From Cervus elaphus (taxonomy: Eukaryota; Chordata; Mammalia; Artiodactyla; Cervidae): DNA of 64,000 nucleotides. The notes below the pieces were generated by a model. The model was not told the DNA's origin and made no database searches. It saw nothing but the letters and a program-made list of their open reading frames with translations. The position numbers were made by a program, and so were the translations under genes. The stretch covers positions 4,898,001-4,962,000 of the forward strand of contig NC_057827.1 of the NCBI RefSeq assembly GCF_910594005.1. Direction: 5' to 3'. Positions 13,901 to 24,399 of the stretch are shown here, piece by piece (position 1 is the stretch's first letter; the number at the start of each line of letters is the position of its first letter).

Positions 13901-16292
13901 CTATAGGTATGTGAGTGGGACCCTGAGTTTGCTGCATCAAGTGGAATGGTCACCGAGATGCCATGACTCGAAATAAGACCTGATTTCCCTGCAGTGACAT
14001 GAATGCAGGCTTGTCTTTCATCTCAAAAGATGAAGGGATGTCTGAATCACCTGTGGAGACCCTAGACAAAGCCCTAGTTTCCCGAATCATCTCAACAGGA
14101 GGCCTCACATCCCTTTGACAACTCAAGATTAACACTTAGTTAAATGCTTCAAAAGTAGAAGATGACTGAGTCCTCTTGAAAATTGAAAGATATCCCAGTA
14201 TCACTGTAGCAACTTGACAGTGACAGTGGGTCCCCCTTCTCACCATGAGAGGTGTCCCTATTGCCCAGCCAAGCCCCGAAGAGAATCCCGAGGTGACCCT
14301 TGCAACTGGACAGGCGTGCTGATATTGCTGAACAAACAGGAGATTTGAAGGCCATCCCCGTCGTCACTCGAGAATATACCCCAGGTTCCCTCTGCAATTC
14401 GAGAAAAGCCATGAGACTTCCCGCTCGATGAGAGATGAGACCAGATTCCCCTGCATTGAGGGCAGAGCAAGTCCGTGTTCCCCACCAAACATGAAAGGAG
14501 ATTTGACTTCCTTAATGGAACTCCAGAGAGTCCCCAAGAACACTCTAACAAATATAGAGAGAACCTGAGACCTCCGCAGCAACACAAAAGCGCTCTGTGT
14601 ACTCCAAATCAACGCAAGATGAGGCCCGATTCCCCTTCATTGTCTCCAGAGCAATCCCGTGTTCCCCATCAAAGACGACAAGTGGTTTGACTTCCTTTAG
14701 TCAACTCCAGAGATTCCACGAGAATGCCATCACAAGTCTGGAGGAACACCAAGTCCAGCATAGCAACTCGAGAAAAGCTCCGTGTACCACAAATCATCTC
14801 GAGATGAGAGCTGATTCCCTGGCTTTGACTCAAGAGGAATGCCAACTTTCCACAAGCACCTCACGAGGAGGCTTCTCTAGCTATATGTATGTGAGAGGGA
14901 CCCTGAGTTTGCTGCCTCAAGTGGAATGGACACCAAGATGCCCTGACTTGAAATAAGCCTGGAATTACCTGCAGTGACTTGAATGCAGGCTCGTCTTTCA
15001 TCTCACAAGATGAAGGGATGTCTGAATCCCCTGTGAAGACCTTAGAGAAAGACCTAGTTCCCCGCCTCTTCTCGATGGAGGCCTCACATCCGTTTGACAA
15101 CACGAGTGGAACGCGGAGTTCAATGCTTCAAAAGTAGACGATGACTGACTCCACTTGAAAATTGATAGGAATCCCAGTATCCGTGTGTCAACTTGAAAGG
15201 ACACTGGATCTCCCGCCTCACCTCGAGAGGCGTCGCTATTGCCCTGCCAAGCCTCGAAGAGAATCCCAAGTTGTCCCTTGCAACTACACAGGAGTCATGA
15301 CGTCGCTGAACAAACACGAGTTTTGAGGGGCCATCCCTGTCGTCACTCGAGAATATAACCCAGGTTCCCATTGCAACTCGAGAAAAACTATGAGACTTCC
15401 TGCTCGATGAGAGATGAGATCAGAGTCCCCTGCATTGCGTGCAGAGCAATTCCGTGTTCCTCATCAAACAGGAAAGGAGCCTTGACTTCCTTGATGGAAC
15501 TCCAGAGAGTCCCCAAGAACATTGATACAAGTCTAGAGGAACCTGAAGTAACCGCAGTAACATGAAAGAGCTCGGTGTAACACAAATCAATTCGAGATGA
15601 GGCCAGATTCCTCTACATTGGCTCCAGAGCCATCTGGCATTCCCCATCAAACATGACAAGTGGCTTGACTTCCTTTAAGCAACTCCAGAGATTCCCCGAG
15701 AACACTGTCTCAAGTCTAGAGGAACACCACGTTCAGCACAGCAACTAGAAAACAGCTCCGTGTACCTCAAATCATCTCGAGATGAGAGCTGATTCCCTGG
15801 CTTTGACTCAGAAGGAATGCCAGCTCTAAACAACACCTAAAGAGGAGGCTTCTCTCAGCTCTAGGTACTTGAGAGGGACCCTGAGTTTGCTGCCTCAATT
15901 GGAATGGACACCGAGATGCCCTGACTTGAAATAAGGCAGGATTTCCCTGCAGTGACTTGAATGCAGACTCTTCTTTCATCTCACAAGATGAAGGGATGTC
16001 TGAATGCCCTGTGGAGATCCTAGAGAATACCCTAGTTCCCTGCCTCATCTCGACAGGAGGCCTCATATCCCTTTGACATCACGAGAGGCACGCGGAGTTC
16101 AATGCTTCAAAAGGAGACGAAGCCTGACTCCTCTTGCAAACTGACAGGAGTCACAGTATCGCTCTGTCAACTGCAAAGGGAAACTTGGTCTCCCCCCTCA
16201 TCTCGAGAGGCGTCCGTATTGCGCTGAAACATCTCAAGGAGAATCCCGATGTGTCCCTCCCAACAAGACAGGATCCCTGACATTGCTGAACC
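4978..16292 (-). repeat. Satellite-I-like tandem array, ~980-bp units (- orientation)
   Basis: The landmark 'gcctcacatc' or a close variant occurs at 5110, 6081, 7063, 8041, 9020, 9998, 10979, 11959, 12939, 14102, 15081 and 16060. The steps are 971-982 bp except one of 1163 bp. A 31-bp step is visible between neighbouring 'aactcgag' words, for example near 10261. Units fall into classes by the segment about 75 bases after the landmark: 'caggagtcacagta' types (5110, 6081, 8041, 9998, 16060), 'cccagtatccctgtgg' types (7063, 9020, 12939, 15081), and two further types (10979 with 14102, and 11959). Compared with the 794-bp units the 980-bp unit carries one extra 185-bp segment. The array ends at 'gctgaacc' (16292), where a different minisatellite begins. 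Frames up to 258 codons on the - strand are not conserved between units and are not called. Confidence 0.92.
13270..13822 (-). repeat. Local triplication of the ~185-bp satellite subunit
   Basis: The words 'gtgttccacatcaaacacg' (13312), 'gtgttccccatcaaatacg' (13496) and 'gcattacccatcatacatg' (about 13679) lie 183-184 bp apart, each followed by the same gene-less satellite text ending near a 'tccaaatca' word. Ordinary 980-bp units have two such segments and 794-bp units have one. This unit has three, which accounts for its length of 1163 bp. Confidence 0.85.
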
Positions 16293-16785
16293 TCACCCCA
16301 GACCCTGCACCTGGGGTCACTCGTCCAGTTTCCAAGGTGACTCCACCTGAAATATCCTGTGTCTGGAATCACATGTGCACATCTCCAGGATGACCCCACT
16401 TCCCAGACCCAGTACCTGTGGTCACACTTCCACAATCTCCAGGGTGACCACAACACATTGGACTATGCACCTGGGGTCACATGTCCACAGTCTGCAGGGT
16501 GACACTCTCCCAAACCCTATATCTAGGATCACATATCTACAGTCCCCTGGGTGATACCTCCCAGACACTGTACCTGGAGTCACACATCCACAGTCTCCAC
16601 GGTGACCCCTTCCCAAGCCTTGCAACTGGGCTCACAATTCCACATTCTCCAGGGTGACTTCCTTCTGACCATTCCCCTGGTCACATATCCACATTCTCCA
16701 GGGTGACCAACCCAGTCCCTGTCCATGGGGTCACATATCAACAGTCTCCAGGGTGACACTCCTCCCCTGAATGCACATTTCAAGG
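16292..16785 (+). repeat. 53-54 bp minisatellite, short block
   Basis: About nine degenerate copies of a unit built from 'acctggggtcacat', 'ccacagtctccagggtgac' and a C-rich link. Copies of the 'ctgcacctgg' word sit near 16304, 16357, 16411, 16463, 16516, 16568 and 16620, steps of 52-54 bp. It has the same sequence and strand as the long block at 44222-50914. It abuts the satellite array with no spacer on the left and runs into single-copy-looking sequence on the right. Confidence 0.9.
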
Positions 16786-17440
16786 GGAGCACAAAACAGC
16801 ACACCCAAAATATGTCCATTTGACAAAAGGGTTATTTTGGACTGATTAATTAAAAAAAACAAAAACAAACAGCTGCCCCAGGAGGATCTTTGAAAACCAA
16901 GTTGAAATGCCATTTTATGAAGTAGACTTACATTTATTAAGGATATCTCCATCTTTAAGGATGTGTCCCTGTCTGGACCAGGAAATAGAGGATGACTAAA
17001 TATCAAGAATGGACTAAGTATCAAGACTGACTTGATTTCACTAAATGACTTGACTAAATATCAAGAAGGTCTATGGAATGGACCTGGAAGTTAATCTGCA
17101 TACCACCATGCCTTTGTTTACTGTGCTTCACCTAATAATCTCCCTTAAATAGCTTCTTCCATTCCTTAACCTTCTTTCATTCTTAGCTGATGATAGCATT
17201 TAAGGTAAAGTCTTGGACCATTTCAGAAAGTGACTGTTTTCCCAGGTATCTTTCAACTATATAGGAGGTATGCATGGCATATATTAAACTTCTGATTGTT
17301 TTTCTCCAATCCATCTCCCTTTCATTATGAACATCTCAGTGAAGAACATTGAGGCTAGGGGGAAAATTATCTTTCCTCTCATCTAATGCAATAAAATAGC
17401 ATTCAGAGATATAGAGGAATGAACCACAGACCAATTTAAA
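16786..17440 (+). mobile_element. LTR-like remnant, family not identified
   Basis: No gene is visible. The stretch around 17290-17375 (a 'ttgtttttctcc' word, then 'tctccctttcatta', then a purine-rich 'gaggctagggggaaaatt') has the look of the U5 end of a mammalian LTR, and the A/T-rich stretch before it would be the U3/R part. I see no clear TG...CA ends or target-site duplication. It could equally be unassigned intergenic DNA. Confidence 0.3.
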
Positions 17441-17468
17441 AAAAAATAAATAAAGAAAGAAAAGCATT

Positions 17469-17501
<33 letters not shown>

Positions 17502-17510
17502 AAAAAGAAC
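17441..17510. repeat. A-rich tract with (CAAAA)n
   Basis: The tract runs from an A-rich stretch with 'aaataaataaag' into repeated 'acaaaa' words. It contains 'aaagaaagaaaagcat' (17452-17467), which recurs exactly at 18904-18919 on the other side of the retrocopy described next. Confidence 0.8.
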
Positions 17511-18119
17511 CAAGCACTGTGACACCATGATCTCCAAAGAGGAGATTTTCCTAAGGAAAAAAAATCCATATGGCGGGGTTCAAATTAAAACAAGGAGAAA
17601 AGAATGTAGTTCTAATCAATGGTTTCCATTTTGAACATGCAAAGAATTCACTTGACAAGTCCAGGGATAAAATATTACAGGAGAAACCCTTTGATATCAA
17701 TTGTAGTGTGTTGGTTTACCAATCAGGCAAACAGCAGTTCACGTTCAAACACTCAATATTTCAACCCTTTATGTAACAAAACTTATAAAATTCCTTTAGC
17801 TCTTCCTCTTTTTCTAAAGAAAAATGTCAAAAATACTGCTGAATATACTCCACACTGAACAAACCAATTTTGAAAATTCTTACATATGTTATTTTACAAT
17901 ATACTTACCATGAGTTTAGAAAAATTTGAATTCCCACCAGTATACCAGTTGGTTCTTTTTTTTTTGTTTTGTTTTAACACTTGTCTCCCTTCATATACAA
18001 AAGTACAATATGAAGCCTTCATTTAATCTCTGCAGTTCATCTCATTTCAAATGTTTATGGAAGAAGCACTTCATTGAAAGTAGTGCTGTAAATATTCTGC
18101 CATAGGAATACTTCTGTCT
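17511..18119 (+). other. Unassigned sequence upstream of or within the retrocopy
   Basis: A/T-rich sequence with a 68-codon frame at 17570-17776 that has no motif I recognise and no supporting context. It lies between the two copies of the candidate target-site duplication, so it may be the 5' part of the same processed transcript as 18120-18903. I see no splice structure and no repeat I can name. Confidence 0.35.
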
Positions 18120-18903
18120 ACATGCTTTCTCATTCAAGAACTCGCCATCACGCTGCGCAGGCTGCGTCTTTGACGGTGGGTGTCCCATTTTTATCCGCTA
18201 CTCTTTATTTCATGGAGTCGTATCAACGCTATGAACGGAAGGCTGTGATATGGAACCAGAAGGCTGTTTGAACTTTTGAAACCTTGTGTGGGATTGATGG
18301 TGGTGCCGAGGCATGAGAGGCTAGTATGAGTGAGAAAAGGAGAGAGCGCGTGCAGAGACTTGGTGGTGCATAATGGATATTTTTTAACTTGGCGAGATGT
18401 CTCTCAATCCTGTGGCTTTGGTGAGAGAGTGTGCAGAGAGCAAGGATAGCAAATAACGTACGAATGTTTTTGCATTCAAAGGACATCCACATCTGTTGGA
18501 AGACTTTTAAGTGAGTTTTGTTCTTAGATGACCCACGTTAGCTGAATGTGTTAAGTGAAACGATACTTGTATTTCCCCTACCCTTTTGTCAACTGCTGTG
18601 AATGCTGTATGGTGTGTGTTCTCTTCTGTTACTGATCTGCAAGTGTGGTAATGTGAACTGAAGCTGATGGGTTGAGAACATGGACTGAGCTTGTGGTGTG
18701 CTTTGCAGAAGTACTTGGAAGCAGAGTTCACCAGTGAGCTCGGGGTGTCTCAAAGCAGGGTGGAAGTTCTCAGGTCTGTTAGCTACCCATAAGAATGCTG
18801 TTTGCTGCAGTTCTGTGTCCTGTGCTTGGATGCTTTTTATAAGAGTTGTCACTGTTGGAAATTCTTAAATAAAACTGATTTAAATTAAAAAAAAATAAAA
18901 AAA
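18120..18903 (+). pseudogene. Processed retrocopy of an unidentified mRNA (3' end)
   Basis: The segment reads like the 3' untranslated end of a spliced mRNA: G/T-rich untranslated text, a canonical AATAAA at 18868-18873, and an A-rich tail (about 18886-18906) beginning 13 bases later. The exact 16-base words at 17452-17467 and 18904-18919 are a candidate target-site duplication with the A-rich character expected of L1-mediated insertion. A short open stretch ends at a TGA near 18270 and may be the last codons of the source protein. I do not recognise the source gene and name none. The retrocopy appears to sit inside an older L1-like 3' end that continues at 18920. Confidence 0.55.
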
Positions 18904-18919
18904 AAAGAAAGAAAAGCAT

Positions 18920-19237
18920 AAATCTAACACTTACATTACTAAGTGAAGGAATCCAGCCTCAAGTGCTACACACTGTATGATCTTATAAGACATTCTAGCA
19001 AAGGTAAAACAGACATGATAAACAGTTTATGGAATATATGGCTGAAATATTTCACATGGTACTTTAGTGAGGAATACCTGCCACTATGCATTTGTCTAAG
19101 CACATAGATTTTTGTTTTCAGAACACAAGTAATTTATTACCTATTCACATTTATTTATTTATGGTATGGAGTGCCAAAGACTGGAATGCAGAATTTAACA
19201 AAGAATCTAACAGATTGAGAAATACATGAAAAGCTTC
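18920..19237 (+). mobile_element. Old L1-type LINE 3' end fragment
   Basis: Text such as 'cacactgtatgatcttataa' followed by 'ggtaaaacagacatgataaa' resembles the 3' untranslated region of old mammalian L1 subfamilies. No coding frame remains. Assignment is from remembered sequence character only. Confidence 0.45.
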
Positions 19238-19352
19238 AGACTTCCCTAGGGGCCCAGTGTTTAAGACTCCACGTTGTCAGTGCAGGAAAGGTGGGTTCAA
19301 TTCCTGGTCAGGGACCTAAAACCCCACATGCTGCAGCACAGCCAGAAGATTT
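19238..19352 (+). mobile_element. Ruminant tRNA-derived SINE (CHR/Bov-tA class)
   Basis: It starts 'gacttccctagg', with 'cagtgtttaagactcc' (A-box side) and 'gggttcaattcctgg' (B-box-like) in order, then 'gggacctaaaaccccacatg' and an A-rich end. This is the layout of the old cetartiodactyl tRNA-Glu-derived SINEs. It is diverged and will not be an active tRNA. Confidence 0.8.
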
Positions 19353-20043
19353 AAAAGGAAGAAGAAAATTTTTAAAAAGCCACTCTCACTGTTAGGACAA
19401 AATTATCTGACCTAAGTTCACTGTGTAATTGAATGGAATCTGCAGGCCAAAGGCAAAATGTACCATAAACAATGGGCTCTGTAAGTTCTTTCCACGGGGG
19501 TTTGTAGCTAACAGGACTGAAACTACCATATCAGTCATTGAAGGAGCAAGCCCTGAATTTGATAAGTGATGAGTAGTGGAAGCCAGGTTTCTTACCATTG
19601 GAGTGGGAAGTTACAGGCAGACAAAAGGAGAAGGTTATAATACCGGTGTCATAAGAGGTCAGGTTGGAGACATCATTATAAACTATCTTTAGCCTAATAC
19701 AGAAACATATAACTCCATGTGAAAATCTTCATAACCGTGTGTATGCATAGTCTGGATACATGCATGTGTATTTCCATGCATTGTCTGCTGAGATTACTAA
19801 GTTCCCACATACACGTTTTTATTAATATGCTCTAATAAAAAGGGACAAGGACTCTTTAAATATGCGTCTGATACTAGGACTGAGACAGTAATATGTAAAG
19901 CAGCATAATCTTAAAATGTGAGAAAGAAGGACCAAAAAGCCCCATAAAAGCTGAATTATGTAAAATAAAAGCAGGAGAGTATGGAAAAAGCTATCAATAG
20001 CCAAAGCTAGAATGAACTAAGCAGTCTAATTGGCTGGATTATA
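19353..20043. other. Unassigned A/T-rich intergenic sequence
   Basis: No frame of interest, no tandem structure and no mobile element I can name. It is flanked by a SINE on each side. Confidence 0.5.
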
Positions 20044-20266
20044 GACAAAAGAAAGTGAAAGTGAAGTTGCTCAGTCGTGTCTGACTCGTTGCAACCCCAT
20101 GGACTGTAAGCTACGAGGCGCCTCCATTCATGAAATTTTCCAGGCAAGAGTACTGGAGTGGGTTGCCATTTCCTTCTCCAGGGGATCTTCCCCACCCAGG
20201 GATTGAACCCAGGTCTCCTGCATTGCAAGCATATGCTTTTACAGGCTGAGCCACCAGGGAAGCTCC
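20044..20266 (-). mobile_element. Bov-tA2 SINE
   Basis: Read on the - strand it has the tRNA-derived head ('gcttccctggtggctcagcc') with the B-box word 'gggttcaatccctgg', then the BovB-derived tail ending in the 'agtcagacacgactgagcaa' motif. The frame at 20007-20228 is just the inverted SINE. A short 'caaaag' word flanks both ends and may be part of a decayed target-site duplication. Confidence 0.88.
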
Positions 20267-20289
20267 CAAAAGTTTAAAATAATTTTCAG

Positions 20290-20626
20290 GTGTCCAAAGA
20301 GGTAAAAAGTAAAAATTAGGTTTTATGAGTAATATTGAATAAAAATCTCACACAGAAAGATTCTAAATAATTGATACAGACTCAGCTGTCCATCAAGTAT
20401 ATGAAGATAACTCCCCTCTCATCAAATGTGGGTCCTGCATTATGACTTCCTCCTTAATAAGGCACTCAGGATGGATGTAAGGAAAATCAACAATAAAGAC
20501 AAATAACAAATGTTGGCGAAAATGTACGAAATTGAAACTCAAAACTTTACTTGTGGAGAGGTAAAATGGTGCAATCAATGTGTGCAAAACAAGCATTTTC
20601 TCGAAAACATAAAAATGTAATTATAT
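20290..20626 (+). mobile_element. L1 LINE 3' region, left half (split by BovB)
   Basis: The stretch 'aacaaatgttggcgaaaatg' to 'ggtaaaatggtgcaatcaat' and on to 'aaaaatgtaattatat' follows the order of the L1 ORF2-downstream 3' sequence. The expected next segment does not follow here but reappears at 21983, after the BovB copy. No coding capacity. The left limit is approximate. Confidence 0.6.
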
Positions 20627-21982
20627 CACTCAGCATTGGCCACAGGACTGGAAAAGATCAGTTTTCATTCCAATCCCAAAGAAAGGCAAAGCCAACGAAT
20701 GTTCCAATTACCACACAGTTGCACTCATCTCACACGTTAACAAAGTAATGATCAAATTTCTCCAAGCCAGGCTTCAACAGTACGTGAACCATGAATTTCT
20801 AGATGTTCAAGCTGGATTTAGAAAAGACAGATGGACCAGAGATCAAATTGCCAACACCCGTTGGATCATTGAAAGAGCAAGAGAGAACAACATCCAGAAA
20901 AATATTTACTTCTGCTTTGTTAACAATGCCAAAGCCTTTGACTCTGCAGATCACCACAAACTGTGGAAAATTCTGAAAGGTATGGGAATACCAGATCACC
21001 TTACCTGCCTCCTGAGAAATCTGTATGCAGGTGAAGAAGCAACAATTAGAACTAGACATGGAACAATGAACTGGTTCCAAATCAGGAACGGAGTACAGCA
21101 CCCTGCTTATTTAACTTATATGCAGAGTATATCATGTGAAATCCTGGGGCTGGATGAGGCACAAGCTGGAATCAAAATTGCCAGGAGAAATATCAATAAT
21201 TTCAGAGACACAGATGACACCACTCTTATGGCAGAAAGCAAAGAAGAACTAAAGAGTCTCTTGATGAACGTGAAAGAGGAGAGTGAAAAAGTTGGCTTAA
21301 AACTCAGTATTCAGAAAACTAAGATCATGGCATCCGGCCCCATCACTTCATGGCAAACAGATGGGAAAACAATGGAAATGGTGACAGAATTTATTGGGGG
21401 GGGGGGGCTCCAAAATCACTGAAGATGGTGACTGCAGGCATGAAATTAAAAGACACCTGCTCCTTGGAATAAAAGTTATGACCAACCTAGATAGCATATT
21501 AAAAAGCAGAGACATTACCACCAAAGTCCATGTACTCAAAGCTATGGTTGTTCCAATAGTCATGTATAGATGTTACAGCAGGACTACAAAGAAAACTGAG
21601 CACCGAAGAAGTGATGCTTTGGAACTGTGGTGTTGGAGAAGACTCTTGAGCATCACTTAGACTGCAAGGAGATCCAACAAGTCAATCCTAAGGGAAATCA
21701 GCCCTGAATATTCATTGGAAGCACTGATGCTGAAGCTGCAACTGCAATACTTTGGCCACCTAATGTGAAGAACTGACTCATTGGAAAAGACCCTGATGCT
21801 GGGAAAGATTGAAGGCAGGAGCAGAAGGGGATAACAGAGAATGAGATGGTTGATGGCATCACCAACTCGATGGACATGAGTTTGAGCAAGCTCCGGGAGT
21901 TGGTGATGGATAGGGAAGCCTGGTGTGCTGCAGTCCATGGGGTCACAAAGAGTCGGACATGACTGAGTGACTGAACTGAAAT
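20627..21982 (+). mobile_element. BovB (RTE) LINE, 5'-truncated
   Basis: BovB homology begins near 20634 ('ttggccacaggactgg'), runs through the reverse transcriptase and the C-terminal region, and ends with the typical 3' terminus ('gagtcggacatgactgag', then 'tgactgaactgaa'). It lacks the endonuclease domain and most of the linker. The word 'attatat' is found at the left edge (20620-20626) and right edge (21983-21989), a probable short target-site duplication. A run of 12-13 G near 21397-21409 breaks the frame. Confidence 0.9.
20748..21660 (+). pseudogene. BovB reverse transcriptase remnant, catalytically dead
   Basis: The first 224-codon frame (20748-21422) holds RT motifs in order: 'GFRKDRWTRDQ', then motif A 'NNAKAFDS' and motif C 'DTDDTT'. 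In the better-preserved copies of this window motif A reads 'IDYAKAFD' and motif C 'RYADDTT', so the first catalytic aspartate has become asparagine and the YADD box is damaged. A frameshift in the G-run moves the reading to a second frame (21394-21660) that carries the region after the RT. In a live element this protein would copy the LINE RNA at the target site; this one cannot. Confidence 0.85.
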
Positions 21983-22300
21983 ATTATATGTTTTGGTAAC
22001 TCCACTCCTAGATATACATCCAAAGAATTTAAAAGAGGTGTTCAGATATATACTTGTACACCAATATTTACAGCAGCAGTGTTCTTGATAGCCCAAGTTA
22101 AAAACAATGAAAATGTCCACCAACAAGTGAATGGAAGAGCAAATAGGGCAGTTCCATCCATGAGATGCATTACTCTGCCATATAAAGGAATATAGTAAAA
22201 TAATGCCACAGCTTCAGAAAATAGTAGGGGGCTTTTCAAAAGCTTAAACACAGAGTTAACATAGAATCCATCAATTCCGGTCCAGGTTATACACTGAAAA
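21983..22300 (+). mobile_element. L1 LINE 3' region, right half
   Basis: After the BovB copy the text resumes with 'ttggtaactccactcctaga' and goes on to 'aaatgtccaccaacaagtga' and 'tctgccatataaaggaatat', the familiar order of the L1 3' untranslated region. It continues the fragment at 20290-20626, so the BovB inserted into a pre-existing L1. Confidence 0.65.
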
Positions 22301-22770
22301 TATTTAAAACCAAATGCTGGAACAGATATTCAAACCCCATATTCATAGCAGCATTATTCATAGTAACCAAAAGGTGGAAGCAGCACAAGTGTTCAACAGA
22401 TGACTGGATGAGCACGATGTAGTATATACACAACGGGATATGATTCAACCTTTAAAAACAAGATAACTCTCATACATGCTATAGTGTAGATGAAACTTCA
22501 AGTCATTAGGTGAAGTGAAACAAGCCTGACACAAAAGGAAAAATGTTCTATGATTCCACTAGCATGAGATAGCCATATAAGACAAATTCCAAGTAGAATA
22601 AGATGGCCAGGGATGGGGGGTTTGAGTATTTAATGGTTACAGTGTCACTTCAGGAAAAGGAAAAGATTCTGGAGATGAATGGTGGGGGAATTTTTACAAA
22701 GTGAGTGCAGTTAATGCTATAGAAGTTCATACTTAAAATGACTCAAATAATAAATGTTGTTATATGTTTG
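22301..22770 (+). mobile_element. Older L1 3' end fragment
   Basis: A second, more diverged version of the same L1 3' theme: 'aaccaaaaggtggaagcagc', 'caacagatgactggatgag', then a 'gccagggatggggggtttga' segment and a late 'aaaatgactcaaataa'. It has no coding frame. It may be a separate insertion lying next to the previous one. Confidence 0.5.
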
Positions 22771-23476
22771 TAAGCACAATGAAGAAAATGACACATGGCA
22801 CAACATGGAAAAGCACTAAAAACATTCTCAGTGAAAGAAACCACACTGGAAAGCCACCCAGATCACAGTCATCTTGTCACTTTAAATCCATGAAGGTTTT
22901 TAACATGAGGGAAAGCCCCAGTGATGGCTCCAGAAAAAGAAAACTGCATTAGAATGAAGAAAGACAGTTGCACAAAGCTTGGGCAGCTGATGAAAGTTGA
23001 ACTGGTCCTATGGATGGGATTGTAATGTGGAAACCATAATTATCCCCCATTTTGGGGTTGTGGGCTGGTTCCCCGGGAAAGTGACCATGTTTTGGGTAAA
23101 ACACATTGCGGTATTTGGTGTGAATGTAGAAAAGTTTGTACCACTATTTAAAGTAGACACATTTGAAGTTTTACTAGAAAGTAAGTTACTTTTCAATACA
23201 GCCATGTAAGTCATGCCAGAAAATCAGAGATGACATCGAACATTGCAATAGAGGCCAAGACTTAACCAAACCAAATTCAGCTAAAGTAGTTTGATGCTAA
23301 TTGCCTTGTACTAGTCCACATGGTATTAAAAGGCACCATAGGAAGAGTATATTAGTAGACACCATGCCCTGGGTGCTGTGGATGACCAGATGGAACTGAA
23401 ACTATGAGATGTCTTAATTCTAGTTTTCCACATAACACTACACCAAAGCAACTGTCAGAACTAAAAAGCAAATTCA
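22771..23476. other. Unassigned sequence
   Basis: Short frames on both strands (for example 22764-22952 and 22997-23209) show no motif I recognise and overlap one another antisense. No tandem repeat, poly-A tail or SINE/LINE signature is visible. It could be an old retrocopy or DNA transposon remnant. Confidence 0.4.
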
Positions 23477-23600
23477 CGGACTTGCCTGGCAGTCCAGTGG
23501 TTAAGACTGCACTTCCACTGCAGGGGGTACAGGTTTGATCCTTAGTCAGGGAACTAAGATCCAACATGTCGAGCTGTGGGGCCAAAAAAGAAAAAAGAAA
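23477..23600 (+). mobile_element. Ruminant tRNA-derived SINE (CHR/Bov-tA class)
   Basis: 'ggacttgcctggcagtccag', 'tggttaagactgcac', 'ggtttgatccttagtcaggg' and 'gaactaagatccaacatgtc' appear in order, followed by a short A-rich tail. Same SINE class as at 19238, somewhat better preserved. Confidence 0.82.
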
Positions 23601-24265
23601 GTCAGCAGAACTGCAAGATCATTTGTGATTCTCTACACTAATAATGAACTATCAGAAAGAGAAATTAAGAAAATAATTCATTTTACAATTGCATCCCCTC
23701 CCCCACATAACTAGAAATCTAACCAAGGACTTGAAAGACCTGAAAGCTAAAAACTACAAGACAATGATCAAAGAAACTGAATGGACACAAGTAAAAAGAT
23801 ATCCCATGCTTATGGGTGAAAATACCATTAAAATATCCATTCTAAACAAAGCAACGTACACATTCATGCAATCACTGCCAGCATTTCAATGACATTTTTC
23901 ACAGAAACGAAAGCAATCTTCATATCTGTGTGGAGCCACAAAGGAGCCAGAAGAGCCAAAGGGATCCTGAGAAAGCAGAACAGGCTGGTGGCATGTCTAT
24001 CCCTGACTTCAATCTAGAGTATGGACCTAAAGTCACCAGAAGACGAGTGGAATTGGCACAGAAATAGTCAAGAGAGCTCAGAAGTAAACCTACAAGTGCA
24101 TGGTAATTAATTTACAAGAAAGGAACTAAGAACATACACGCGGGAAAGGACAGTCCCCCCCCGCTCCAATAAACCGTGCTGGGAAAAATGGAAACCACAC
24201 ACCAAGGAACAATATAGGACACCATCTTATACTACAGACAAAAACTGACTAAAATCCCACAACTT
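23601..24265 (+). mobile_element. L1 ORF2 C-terminal fragment
   Basis: The nucleotide order 'actatcagaaagagaaatta', 'ctacaagacaatgatcaaag', 'acattcatgcaatcactgcc', 'aacaggctggtggcatgtct' and 'ccctgacttcaatctagag' matches the region of L1 ORF2 after the reverse transcriptase core. Only a 67-codon frame survives (23689-23892) and stops interrupt the rest. It is an old 5'- and 3'-truncated piece, not functional. Confidence 0.75.
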
Positions 24266-24399
24266 TCCACATCAAGCCCTAACAGTCTTGGGTCCTCTTA
24301 AGACAGATTTTCAGCAACAGCCACACACAGAAGCTTCTTCCCAATTTCCGTCACTTTTTCTTTCAGCAGCACATCGTTGCAGGAATCTTGAGGAAACCG
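24266..24399. other. Unassigned spacer
   Basis: Short link between the L1 fragment and the 70-bp minisatellite. Nothing recognisable. Confidence 0.4.

Noticed and set aside
1..16292. Possible CENP-B boxes in the satellite-I-like units
   Set aside because: I looked for the TTCG....A..CGGG pattern around the 'ttcgag' and 'cccgat' words; spacing and bases do not fit in the units examined by eye.
17570..17776. 68-codon frame as a small gene
   Set aside because: No motif, and it lies within a candidate processed retrocopy flanked by a duplication.
19238..19352. Possible functional tRNA gene
   Set aside because: The A- and B-box-like words belong to a diverged tRNA-derived SINE; no cloverleaf can be formed.
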